The position numbers and the translations under genes were made by a program. Under the pieces are notes generated by a model. That model was not told the origin of the DNA, did no database searches, and worked only from the letters and a program-made list of their open reading frames with translations. A DNA stretch of 19,421 bases from DASXPG01 sp036493755 (GTDB lineage: Bacteria > Gemmatimonadota > Gemmatimonadetes > Gemmatimonadales > JACORV01), in the NCBI GenBank assembly GCA_036493755.1, contig DASXPG010000083.1:1-19421 (forward strand), in the 5' to 3' direction. Below are positions 1-6,030 of this stretch, one piece after another; position 1 is the first letter of the stretch, and the number at the start of each line of letters is the position of its first letter.

Positions 1-1
1 G

Positions 2-214
2 GCTCTCAGCGAAGGAATTCACGACCTCTCCGAGGACGAGTGCCTTGGATTGGCTGGCAGTATTCGCGTTATCCTAACGGAGTTGGCAGAGCGGATGGCA
101 TCGGCGATGAAGGATGAGCAAGAGGTTCGCGATGCCTTAGCAAGACTTCTCAATCGGCGGGGCGCGCAGGAGACACCCAGTTCGGATGCCGGAGGGCCCG
201 AACGGCCTAGCTAA
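2..214 (+). CDS. C-terminal end of an unrecognised protein (5' truncated by window edge)
   Basis: An open frame enters from the left edge and gives 70 residues before TAA at 212-214. The visible part is acidic and helical (it begins ALSEGIHDLSEDECLGLAG) and ends in a low-complexity tail rich in Gly, Pro and Ser. I see no catalytic motif and do not recognise the family. Its stop codon lies just inside the left arm of the attC-like site at 205-303, which is where the stop of an integron cassette gene usually sits. The next gene follows in the same direction about 120 bases on. Codon choice (TTA and ATT/CTA used freely) differs from the core genes downstream of 3000. It is therefore probably the last gene of a cassette; its function is unknown. 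Confidence 0.55.
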   Translation, partial: ALSEGIHDLSEDECLGLAGSIRVILTELAERMASAMKDEQEVRDALARLLNRRGAQETPSSDAGGPERPS

Positions 215-303
215 GCGTTGAAGCAGCCGGGCGCGGCAGGCCGGTGGACCTTGTTACTGGCGGTGGGCGGCCGCGCCCACTGCTTGACTCCTGTGCGTTA
301 GGT
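205..303 (+). other. attC-like integron recombination site
   Basis: The right end carries a perfect R' core, GTTAGGT (297-303, consensus GTTRRRY). The left end carries GCCTAGC (205-211), which can pair with all seven R' bases if G-U wobbles are allowed and is one base off RYYYAAC. Inside these, AAGCAG (221-226) pairs with CTGCTT (280-285). GTT (217-219) pairs with GAC (286-288), leaving G220 unpaired, as in the extrahelical base of L''. The central region folds further, with a 7-bp GTGGGCG/CGCCCAC hairpin at 263-280. Length (99 bases), layout, the stop codon of the upstream gene at the left arm and the next start 32 bases beyond the right arm all fit an attC. No integrase is in the window. 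Confidence 0.6.
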
Positions 304-334
304 GCCCGTACCCTTGTGTCGCTCCGAGGAATGA

Positions 335-712
335 GTGCCGCTAATAACATGTCCCGACTGCAAGAAGGAAATCTCTGATGCTGCTCCGGCCTGCATTCAC
401 TGTGGTCGGCCAATGCAACGTACTGTGCCAGTGTCGACTGTCAGTGCCGCGCCCATGTTTCCTGCTCCTCTGCCATCGCCTACGACTCATTCAGATAGCT
501 CTTCCCTGGCGCGAGTGGGGGTGCTTCTCTTGATACTAGGCGGGATTGGACTCATCTACGCCTTTAACATGGAGACCTCTGTTGAGACGGCATTTGGCGC
601 TGTAAACAACATCGGCCTTCTCAACGAGAGGCAAACCTATCTGATTTTGTCAGGCGGGGCTTCACTGGTCGGCCTGCTATTGGCCGCGATTGGCAGCGCA
701 AAGAAGGGCTAG
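335..712 (+). CDS. Zinc-ribbon membrane protein, putative cassette gene
   Basis: This is a 125-residue protein starting at GTG, with GAGGA at 326-330 as ribosome binding site; an ATG at 331 is in another frame. Residues 6-24 form a zinc ribbon with two CxxC knuckles (CPDC and CIHC). A Ser/Pro/Thr-rich linker follows to about residue 65, then two membrane segments at roughly 67-87 and 102-121. Such short N-terminal zinc ribbons on two-helix proteins are widespread in bacteria and have no assigned reaction; the ribbon faces the cytosol or binds a partner. The gene lies between two attC-like sites, so it may be a mobile cassette. The function is unknown, but the domain layout is clear. Confidence 0.75.
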   Translation: MPLITCPDCKKEISDAAPACIHCGRPMQRTVPVSTVSAAPMFPAPLPSPTTHSDSSSLARVGVLLLILGGIGLIYAFNMETSVETAFGAVNNIGLLNERQTYLILSGGASLVGLLLAAIGSAKKG

Positions 713-724
713 GATCGGGCGACC

Positions 725-815
725 GACTAAGGCTCGCAGCGCATGGGCGGTGCCGATGCTGCACCCGAGTTGCAGCGGTGTGTCGCCGCCCCTGTGTGAT
801 TTCGCTTCGTTAGGC
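725..815 (+). other. Degenerate attC-like site
   Basis: A perfect R' core, GTTAGGC, stands at 809-815, 20 bases before the next start codon. The best left partner, GACTAAG at 725-731, pairs at only five of seven positions. A long imperfect stem joins 740-752 to 784-796, with GGCGG/CCGCC in its middle. Position and size fit a cassette end between two small co-directional genes, but the R'' box is poor. The R' sequence is also the right part of the octamer CGTTAGGC that recurs in core genes, so the core match alone proves little. Confidence 0.35.
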
Positions 816-834
816 TACACGACCAGGAGGACAA

Positions 835-1347
835 GTGGACGACGCTCTTGCGTACGGTCTTGTAGTGTGCGCCGTCATGGGACTTGTCACGGCCTTGGTT
901 GCGTCCTCGAAGGGCAAGCATGCCGGCCTGTGGTTCATTTACGGTTTCCTGATTTGGCCGGTCGCTTTGACGCACGCGATTGTAAGCCCTCCCAATGTCA
1001 AGCAACAAGAGACCGCCGCTCTGGCACGGGGTGACACGAGAAAATGTCCCTTCTGCGCAGAGCTCATCAAGAGCGAGGCGATCGTCTGCCGATACTGCAA
1101 TCGAGACGTCTCACCCGTTCCCACCCAACAGAACCCCAATCTCAGTGTCGAGGACCTGGTCTTAGGCCTACAGTCTTCGGACCCCCGCGTGAGGGAACGC
1201 TCAGCTTCAGCAATCGGGGATCTCGGGAGCGGAGGAGCCTCAGTTCTCCCGGTATTGGAGGCTCTGCGTCAAGATTCGGACAGGCGCGTCAGAGCGCGTG
1301 CCGCGTGGGCAATTGAGAGTATTGGTCGGGCTGGCCGCAGTTCATAA
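835..1347 (+). CDS. Membrane protein with zinc ribbon and HEAT-like repeats
   Basis: This is a 170-residue protein from GTG, with AGGAGG at 825-830 four bases upstream. Residues 5-23 and about 30-51 are hydrophobic and likely span the membrane. Residues 70-91 form a treble-clef-like zinc ribbon (CPFC and CRYC knuckles) of the type often written CPFCAEEIK...CRYCGRDL. Residues about 102-165 hold two HEAT/PBS-lyase-like helical repeats (SSDPRVRERSASAIGDLG and DSDRRVRARAAWAIESIG). HEAT repeats usually bind protein partners, so the protein looks like a membrane-anchored adaptor. It follows an attC-like site and precedes a tRNA gene. No enzyme motif is visible. Confidence 0.75.
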   Translation: MDDALAYGLVVCAVMGLVTALVASSKGKHAGLWFIYGFLIWPVALTHAIVSPPNVKQQETAALARGDTRKCPFCAELIKSEAIVCRYCNRDVSPVPTQQNPNLSVEDLVLGLQSSDPRVRERSASAIGDLGSGGASVLPVLEALRQDSDRRVRARAAWAIESIGRAGRSS

Positions 1348-1446
1348 CCGAACGCGGAGCAGCTTGAGTGCTGGAGCTAGAGCAACTGCGCCTTAGGTTT
1401 GCCTGGCAACACCCAGTCTCATAACTTTCACTACTACAGCAGCTTC

Positions 1447-1519
1447 GGGGCGGTAGCTCAGCTGGGAGAGCACCTGGTTTGCAACCAGGGGGTCGCCGGT
1501 TCGATCCCGGTCCGCTCCA
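1447..1519 (+). tRNA. tRNA-Ala (TGC)
   Basis: The sequence folds as a complete 73-base cloverleaf. The acceptor is GGGGCGG with CCGCTCC (one G-U), the D stem GCTC/GAGC, the anticodon stem CCTGG/CCAGG with loop TTTGCAA (anticodon TGC), and the T stem GCCGG/CCGGT with loop TTCGATC. The discriminator is A and CCA is not encoded. It sits between the cassette-like genes and the protease gene. I looked for a second copy of its 3' end as an attachment-site duplication and saw none in this window. The 99 bases before it (1348-1446) contain no gene that I can support. Confidence 0.95.
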
Positions 1520-1523
1520 TTGC

Positions 1524-1553
1524 TTGACGTTCGTCGTTCAAATGCCGTAGGTA
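1524..1553 (+). promoter_or_regulatory. Possible sigma-70 promoter for the protease gene
   Basis: TTGACG (1524-1529) is followed after 18 bases by TAGGTA (1548-1553). It lies just after the tRNA and about 120 bases before the protease start. The -10 box is only a moderate match. Confidence 0.25.
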
Positions 1554-1674
1554 ATGGTCAGGCGAGCGATGACGTTGCGCGCATTAACCCGACAACACGG
1601 CTTCGCGATCCAATGAACGTCCGCCGGAACTCTTATGGCGGGCCCTATGAGTCTGTGTCGTGCCCGGAGCCGTC

Positions 1675-2463
1675 ATGAGCCTGCAGGATGCAATACAAAC
1701 CGCACGCCGAAGCATCGTTCGTCTCAGCGCTGGAGCAAGTGAGGGATCTGGTGTGGCGATTGCGCCCAACCGCGTCATTACAAACGCTCATGTAGTCGCG
1801 GGCTATACCTCCGTCATTGTGGCCGATGAACCCGGAACCGTTTGGCACGCAAGGGTCAACTGGCGAGACGGCGCCGCCGACTTGGCAACTATTGGAATTG
1901 GCGATCCTCCGGTTGAACCGATCGCTATCGGTGATCCTGCTCAGTTGCGGGAAGGCGATGACGTCATCGCGGTCGGGCATCCTCTTGGCCTTTCGTTTAC
2001 CGTAACGCGCGGCATTGTCAGTGCCCGATCGCGGCTATACGCGGGGCAGTCATACATCCAAACGGACGCGGCGATTAATCCGGGGAACAGCGGTGGCGCT
2101 CTGCTCAACAGTGACGGCGCCCTGGTGGGGCTGAATACGTTTCTCCTGCGAGATGCACAATCATTGAACTTTGCGATACCAATTGATCGGGCGCTGAATC
2201 TGATGAACAGCAGTCTCGCCCCTAACCGAACAGCCACAGACTCTTGCTGCCCGCGTTGCGAGAGCTTTGTGTCGCCGGATGAAGTGTACTGCCCAGCTTG
2301 TGGATCGCGGCAAGACAGGGAATTTGGGGCAGTCGAACCCGCCGGTACCGACGCGGTTGCGGCGTCGAATCTGCGCAGTCAGCAATGCGTGTCGTGCGGA
2401 ACCGTACAGGCGACACCTTCGCGCTATTGCCAACGCTGTGGTGCAAGAACGGGGGGGAAGTGA
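1675..2463 (+). CDS. HtrA/trypsin-like serine protease with two C-terminal zinc ribbons
   Basis: This is a chymotrypsin-fold (S1C, DegP-like) protease. I chose ATG 1675 because GGAG lies five bases upstream; an in-frame GTG at 1660 would add five residues. The triad is visible: His in TNAHVVAG, Asp in AADLATIGI, and Ser in NPGNSGG with the preceding TDAAI. The final strand (NFAIPI) is also typical. No signal peptide or membrane anchor is seen, so it is probably cytosolic. In place of the usual PDZ domains the last ~75 residues hold two zinc ribbons (CPRC/CPAC, then CVSC/CQRC). The TGA overlaps the next start codon in GTGA, so the two genes are translationally coupled. The zinc ribbons may recruit substrate or sense a partner; that part is inference. 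Confidence 0.88.
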   Translation: MSLQDAIQTARRSIVRLSAGASEGSGVAIAPNRVITNAHVVAGYTSVIVADEPGTVWHARVNWRDGAADLATIGIGDPPVEPIAIGDPAQLREGDDVIAVGHPLGLSFTVTRGIVSARSRLYAGQSYIQTDAAINPGNSGGALLNSDGALVGLNTFLLRDAQSLNFAIPIDRALNLMNSSLAPNRTATDSCCPRCESFVSPDEVYCPACGSRQDREFGAVEPAGTDAVAASNLRSQQCVSCGTVQATPSRYCQRCGARTGGK

Positions 2464-2879
2464 CAACACTCGCCGAGGTTCGCAACTTGGTGTCTTCTGT
2501 GATCGACGAACTTGGGGGTGACTCTTACGATAGTAGGGTGGACAAGAATGCCTGGAGTATCGTCCGAAACTCGGCCGACGGGCTCATCGTGATCTTTGAG
2601 AATTCCGAGAATGCGGAATTCTCAGACATCGTTGCGACGTTCGACATAATGGCAGTGCCTCAAAGCAACACTCTCGCGTTTTACAGACGGCTCTTGGAAC
2701 TGAATGAAAGGTTCTATGGCAAAGCAGCATTCTGTGTGACACCGGATAACACAGTAAGTCTCCGGGCCGGCCGAGCAATCCTTGATATCAACCATTCTGA
2801 AATAGTTGACCTGATCTTGCGAACTGCGGCTCACGCGGACAGTTGGATTGCCCCACTAGTCCAGGAGTTTGGAGGGTAG
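2460..2879 (+). CDS. YbjN / type III secretion chaperone-like protein
   Basis: The frame is open further upstream, but GTG 2460 overlaps the protease stop (GTGA) and is preceded by a G-rich ribosome binding site, so I take it as the start, giving 139 residues. The middle and C-terminus (an FDIMAVP strand, FYRRLLELNE helix, a GKAAFCVTPDNTVSL strand pair, and a final helix ending APLVQEFGG) resemble the YbjN/CesT-Tir chaperone fold. That is a small alpha-beta domain which binds other proteins. No catalytic residues are expected or seen. Coupling to the zinc-ribbon protease suggests that it chaperones, delivers or restrains that enzyme. The fold assignment is by pattern and moderate in confidence. 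Confidence 0.6.
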   Translation: MTTLAEVRNLVSSVIDELGGDSYDSRVDKNAWSIVRNSADGLIVIFENSENAEFSDIVATFDIMAVPQSNTLAFYRRLLELNERFYGKAAFCVTPDNTVSLRAGRAILDINHSEIVDLILRTAAHADSWIAPLVQEFGG

Positions 2880-2997
2880 GCTCGAATAGAGTGCTTTGTC
2901 CGAAGTACCAGGGTTCGACGAAAATGAAGCGGCAGGTGCGCCAAGACTCGTCGTTTCCTTGCCGTTTCTCACTGCGCGATTCAACTTGCGCTCGCTC

Positions 2998-3333
2998 ATG
3001 GACGCACTCGCCACACTACAGTACCTGCCGATTATGGTCGTCTTCGCCGCCGCTTTGGCGGCGGCACTGGTCGGCGGCGCCATTCTCGCCCGGTTGGGCT
3101 CCTTGCGCCCGCCGCCGAAACCCGACGCCCCGGCCCCCGGCGGCGCCCCGGTGCTCCCCAATGTGATGCTGCTGCTGGCCGGCCTCTCGTTAGGCGTCGG
3201 GCTCCTGCTGCTCCTCCCGGCGATGATGATCCTCCGCTATTTCCCATCCTGGCAGGTGGACGCAATCCTGATCGTCGGCGCGGCAATCCTCGCCGCACCC
3301 GCGCTCTACCTCTGGCGCGCCCGCTCCTTCTGA
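2998..3333 (+). CDS. nuoA: Degenerate NADH-quinone oxidoreductase subunit A-like protein
   Basis: This is a 111-residue protein from ATG 2998; the frame extends upstream to a TTG at 2896, but the added stretch is unlike the family and no clear Shine-Dalgarno is seen for either. The start (LQYLPIMVVFAAALAAALVG), the first hydrophobic helix, a Pro-rich loop, and two further helices match NuoA topology and length. Lost are the conserved PYECG loop with its cysteine and the acidic FDVE motif of helix 2, here GVGLLLLLP. NuoA normally frames the quinone cavity. It is the first gene of the overlapping A-H-J-K-N set; its TGA is one base before the next GTG. The identification rests on topology plus gene order. 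Confidence 0.55.
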   Translation: MDALATLQYLPIMVVFAAALAAALVGGAILARLGSLRPPPKPDAPAPGGAPVLPNVMLLLAGLSLGVGLLLLLPAMMILRYFPSWQVDAILIVGAAILAAPALYLWRARSF

Positions 3334-3334
3334 G

Positions 3335-4024
3335 GTGACCACCTCCGCCACCGCTTTCCGCCACGCCTTTAGTGCGCCGCTGCTCGCTGCCGGCGCGGTC
3401 ACCCTCGCGGCGATCATTCCGGTCCAGCCGGACTCCCGCGTTTTCCCGTCGCTCAATCTCGGACTGCTGATCTTCGGCCTCGTCGCGCTGCTGGCGATGC
3501 TCGCCGCCGCATTCCTCTCTCGCGGCGCGCCGGCCGCCAGCCGCATCGCCGCCGCTGCGCTCTGGGCCGGATGCGCGCTGGCCCTGCTCGGCGCGGTGGC
3601 CTCGATCGCGGCCTCGGCCGAGACGCTGGATCTGAGCAACGTGGTCTTGGCGCAGAAATTCAACGGGGCCTACCTGGTCAAACAGCCCGTCGCGGCATGG
3701 ATCTTCGCCGTGTCACTGGCCCTGACCTCTGACGCAGACGCCCTCTTCGGCGCGTGGAGCATTCCCCGCTTCATCGCCCTCACCATGTGGCTCTGTGTCT
3801 TCTCAGGCCTGGGCGCGACGCTCTTCATCGGCGGCTACCTCGGCGCGTCGCTCGAAGGCTGGGCCGCTCTGCTGCTCAAGACGTTGGCCTTCGCGGTCTT
3901 CGTGCTGCTGCTGCGCCGAACGCTGCGACGCGTGCCCCCATCGGCTCGGCTCGGCATCGCCTGGGCCGCCGCCGCGGTCGGGCTGCTCAACGTGATCGTG
4001 ACCCTGGTGCAGCAGGGACCATGA
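3335..4024 (+). CDS. nuoH: Truncated NADH-quinone oxidoreductase subunit H-like protein
   Basis: This is a 229-residue protein from GTG, against about 330-350 for NuoH. It aligns from the second helix on: a LNLGLLIFGLVALLAM segment (family: LNVGLLF), AQKFNGAYLVKQP before the next helix, LFIGGYLG (family: LFLGGW), and a C-terminal KTLAFAVFVLLLRRTLRRVP then LLNVIVTL (family: LLNVLVT). Missing are helix 1 with the ER..aR.Q.R.GPN motif and the acidic quinone loop (ETNRPPFDLPEAESEL), here a short TSDADALFGAW stretch. About seven membrane helices remain. NuoH forms the quinone channel with A and J, so this version should not be catalytic. It overlaps the next gene in ATGA. Confidence 0.72.
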   Translation: MTTSATAFRHAFSAPLLAAGAVTLAAIIPVQPDSRVFPSLNLGLLIFGLVALLAMLAAAFLSRGAPAASRIAAAALWAGCALALLGAVASIAASAETLDLSNVVLAQKFNGAYLVKQPVAAWIFAVSLALTSDADALFGAWSIPRFIALTMWLCVFSGLGATLFIGGYLGASLEGWAALLLKTLAFAVFVLLLRRTLRRVPPSARLGIAWAAAAVGLLNVIVTLVQQGP

Positions 4025-4512
4025 ACGTCGTCGGAATTCTCTTCGGCCTCTCTCTGGTGGTCGCGATCATCGGAGCGTTAGGCTCGGCACTCGCCGACTC
4101 CGCCCGCACCGCGATCTGGTCCCTCGCCGCCTCGATGCTCGGCATCGCTGGACTCTGCCTCGCACTCGGCAATGACTTCGTCGCGATCGTCGTCGTGATC
4201 GTGATGGCGATCCTGGTGCCCGCGATCCTGCTGCTCGCGGTGGATCTCGCCCCCGCTCCCCAGCTCGACGTGAAAGAGGGATCGGCCCTGATCCTGGCGA
4301 CGGGCGCGGTGGCGGCCCTGCTCGCGCTGGCCTGGCTGCTCGTACGCACCACCTGGCTGCCGGCCGGCGGCGCGCGGCAGAACACCATTGAATGGATTGG
4401 CTCGCGATTCCTGAGCGACCACCTGGTCGCCCTCGATCTGCTCGCCGCGATGCTCGCCCTCTCTGCTATTGGCGCCGTCGCGCTGCTACGCGGCCGGAGA
4501 GCCGCGCGATGA
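4021..4512 (+). CDS. nuoJ: NADH-quinone oxidoreductase subunit J-like protein
   Basis: This is a 163-residue protein with five hydrophobic helices, starting at an ATG inside the stop of the previous gene. The N-terminal LFGLSLVVAIIGALGSALAD, the second helix (AGLCLALGNDFVAIVVVIV, family AGLYLLLGAEFLAALQILVYAGAI) and the last helix after FLSDHLVALDLLAAM (family LFTDYLLPFE) fit NuoJ throughout. The family's helix 3 normally has a pi-bulge around YAGA; here the stretch reads VIVMAILVP, so that hallmark is lost. NuoJ is a membrane subunit of complex I between A and K, and its position here agrees. The stop overlaps the following ATG (ATGA). Confidence 0.72.
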   Translation: MNVVGILFGLSLVVAIIGALGSALADSARTAIWSLAASMLGIAGLCLALGNDFVAIVVVIVMAILVPAILLLAVDLAPAPQLDVKEGSALILATGAVAALLALAWLLVRTTWLPAGGARQNTIEWIGSRFLSDHLVALDLLAAMLALSAIGAVALLRGRRAAR

Positions 4513-4805
4513 TGACCCTTCGCATCGTCCTGATTCTGTCCGCCGCGCTGATCGTGCTCGGGCTGGCATCGGCGCTGAGGCGCCGGTCGCTGATCGGTTA
4601 CCTCGCGGGGATCGAGCTAGGCATCGGCGGGATCGTGCTGCTGGCCAGCGCCCTCTTCGATCTCTCGGGGTTTGACACCAGCACCGGCGGCGTGATCGCG
4701 CTGGCGGCGATCGCGCTCGGCGTGGCCGTGGCGGTCATCGGCGTCGCGCTGCACCTGTGGGCCCGGCGAGCCGGCCGGCGCGCCGCCGACCTGGAGCCAT
4801 GGTAG
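4509..4805 (+). CDS. nuoK: NADH-quinone oxidoreductase subunit K-like protein
   Basis: This is a 98-residue protein with three helices, the usual NuoK size (about 100). ATG 4509 overlaps the previous stop; ATG 4512 is an alternative one codon later. The second helix keeps the hallmark GIEL with Glu at residue 36, the same number as in Escherichia coli NuoK. The second conserved glutamate (Glu72, in AAAEAxIGLAL) is replaced: the aligned segment AVAVIGVAL has Val at about residue 74. In complex I both glutamates serve proton transfer between NuoJ and NuoN, so the path is broken here. Its TAG overlaps the next ATG (seven shared bases). Confidence 0.78.
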   Translation: MMTLRIVLILSAALIVLGLASALRRRSLIGYLAGIELGIGGIVLLASALFDLSGFDTSTGGVIALAAIALGVAVAVIGVALHLWARRAGRRAADLEPW

Positions 4806-5473
4806 TCCCGCGCGAAGCGTCGCTCGCGGTCGAGGCCTGCCTCGCGCTCGCCGCTATTGCCGCATTCTCCGGAATGGTGATCGGCGGCCCGCGCTCCGGC
4901 CGGAATGCCCATCGCGCGGTGCTGATCGGCGGCATCGCGGCGCTGGTGGCGGCACTACTCACCTGGAGGATCGACGCGATCTGGTTTTTCGAGGCCTTCA
5001 GGGTCGACCGCGTGACCCAGAGTCTCAAGGCGCTGATCTGCATCGGCCTCATCGTCTTCGCGATTCGTCCCGGCACGACCGACGTGCGCGGCCGCGCGGT
5101 GCCCTCGTTCTTTGCGATCGTCTGCGCGTTAGGCCTGGTGCTCTCTGCCGGCGCCGGCGACCTGATCATCCTCTGGATCGTCCTCGACATTGCCAGCGCC
5201 GCGCTGGTCCTCAGTGTCGCGACCGGCGGCAGCGCCGAGGCTCGCGGCGCCGAGGTGCGGCGGCTCATCGGCGCCTGGTTGCCTATGTCGCTCATCATGC
5301 TCGTCGGCATCATCATCACCGCGGCGATCGGCGGCGCCACCAGGCTCACCGATCTCGAGACCGCGCTCCCCGGGCTGCGCGAGAATCCCGCGGCGCTCAC
5401 CGGCGTCGCGCTCATCGCCGTAAGCATCCTGCTGCGCGGCGCCCGTTGTGTGGCGGTACTCCTCCGAGATTAG
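4799..5473 (+). CDS. nuoN: Truncated NADH-quinone oxidoreductase subunit N-like protein
   Basis: This is a 224-residue protein against about 480 for NuoN. It covers roughly the first seven helices: FFEAFRVDRVTQSLKALIC matches the family DgfarflK segment, and GAGDLIILWIVLDIASAAL matches the ANDLitlylglElmSL segment. The conserved antiporter glutamate there is Asp130. The lysine of the EAalKYF motif is gone (GAEVRRLIGAW). The protein ends at LLRGARCVAVLLRD, where the family would have the second key lysine helix, and the whole second half is missing. A heptamer tandem array starts nine bases after the stop, so the gene may have been cut there. NuoN is a proton-pumping antiporter-like subunit; this one is unlikely to pump. 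Confidence 0.7.
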   Translation: MVVPREASLAVEACLALAAIAAFSGMVIGGPRSGRNAHRAVLIGGIAALVAALLTWRIDAIWFFEAFRVDRVTQSLKALICIGLIVFAIRPGTTDVRGRAVPSFFAIVCALGLVLSAGAGDLIILWIVLDIASAALVLSVATGGSAEARGAEVRRLIGAWLPMSLIMLVGIIITAAIGGATRLTDLETALPGLRENPAALTGVALIAVSILLRGARCVAVLLRD

Positions 5474-5481
5474 CTTTCCTT

Positions 5482-5516
5482 CGTTCCCCGTTCCCCGTTT
5501 CTCGTTCCCCTTTCCC
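5482..5516. repeat. Heptamer tandem array (CGTTCCC-type, five units)
   Basis: There are five consecutive 7-base units: CGTTCCC, CGTTCCC, CGTTTCT, CGTTCCC and CTTTCCC. The array is a strand-biased pyrimidine tract between the truncated nuoN-like gene and the peroxiredoxin ribosome binding site. It contains no gene. Confidence 0.75.
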
Positions 5517-5538
5517 CGATTTTGATCACGGAGACCCA

Positions 5539-5997
5539 ATGCCCCCCGTCGTTGGTCAGCCCGCGCCCGACTTCACTCTGCCATCCACCGCGGGTCCCGA
5601 GATCACGCTGTCGAGCTTTCGCGGCACGTCGAATGTGCTGCTGGCCTTCGTGCCGGCGGCGTTCACCAAGACCTGCACCGCGGAGTTGTGCTCCTTCGGC
5701 GAGAATCTCGACAAGTACCAGAAGGGGAATACCCAGGTCCTGCCGATCAGCGTGGACCAGGTGCCCTCGCTCAAGGAATGGAAAGAGAAGGAGAAGATGA
5801 AGGTCAATCCGCTCGCCGACGTGAAGCGCAACGTGTCGCGCGAGTACGGCGTGCTGAATGAGGACGAGTACCGGTCGCGGCGCTCCTACTTCCTTGTCGA
5901 CAAGCGCGGCATCCTGCGCTGGATCTGGATCGAGGAGCACAACGGCCTGCGCCGCCCCGACGAGGAGATTCTCGAGCAAATCGGGAAGCTTGCGTAG
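5539..5997 (+). CDS. Peroxiredoxin, BCP/PrxQ type
   Basis: This is a 152-residue thioredoxin-fold peroxidase that reduces hydrogen peroxide and alkyl hydroperoxides in the cytosol. ATG 5539 has GGAG five bases upstream (5530-5533). N-terminal GQPAPDFTLPS is the family opening. The active site PAAFTKTCTAELC gives the peroxidatic Cys46 with P39 and T43, and a second cysteine, Cys51, five residues on. That is the spacing of the resolving cysteine in PrxQ/BCP enzymes. An arginine before the YFLVDKRGILRW strand completes the active site. An AhpE-like one-cysteine mechanism is the alternative. Heptamer arrays lie on both sides, so it is probably a single-gene unit. Confidence 0.93.
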   Translation: MPPVVGQPAPDFTLPSTAGPEITLSSFRGTSNVLLAFVPAAFTKTCTAELCSFGENLDKYQKGNTQVLPISVDQVPSLKEWKEKEKMKVNPLADVKRNVSREYGVLNEDEYRSRRSYFLVDKRGILRWIWIEEHNGLRRPDEEILEQIGKLA

Positions 5998-6025
5998 CAG
6001 CTGTCAGCTGTCAGCCGTCGGCTGT
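5998..6025. repeat. Heptamer tandem array (CAGCTGT-type, four units)
   Basis: There are four consecutive 7-base units: CAGCTGT, CAGCTGT, CAGCCGT and CGGCTGT. The array starts right after the peroxiredoxin stop codon and ends five bases before the ATG of the next gene, so it fills the whole gap. The units are near-palindromic (CAGCTG). Confidence 0.75.
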
Positions 6026-6030
6026 CAGCG

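Noticed and set aside
1338..1398. Possible third attC site ending in CTTAGGT before the tRNA
   Set aside because: The core has C in place of the essential G and no pairing R'' or L'' boxes were found.
1447..1519. tRNA-Ala as attachment site of an integrated island
   Set aside because: No duplicated tRNA 3' end and no integrase were seen in the window.
2298..2459. Upstream extension of the YbjN-like frame
   Set aside because: It would overlap the protease zinc-ribbon coding region by 160 bases in another frame and has no family likeness; the coupled GTG 2460 is better.
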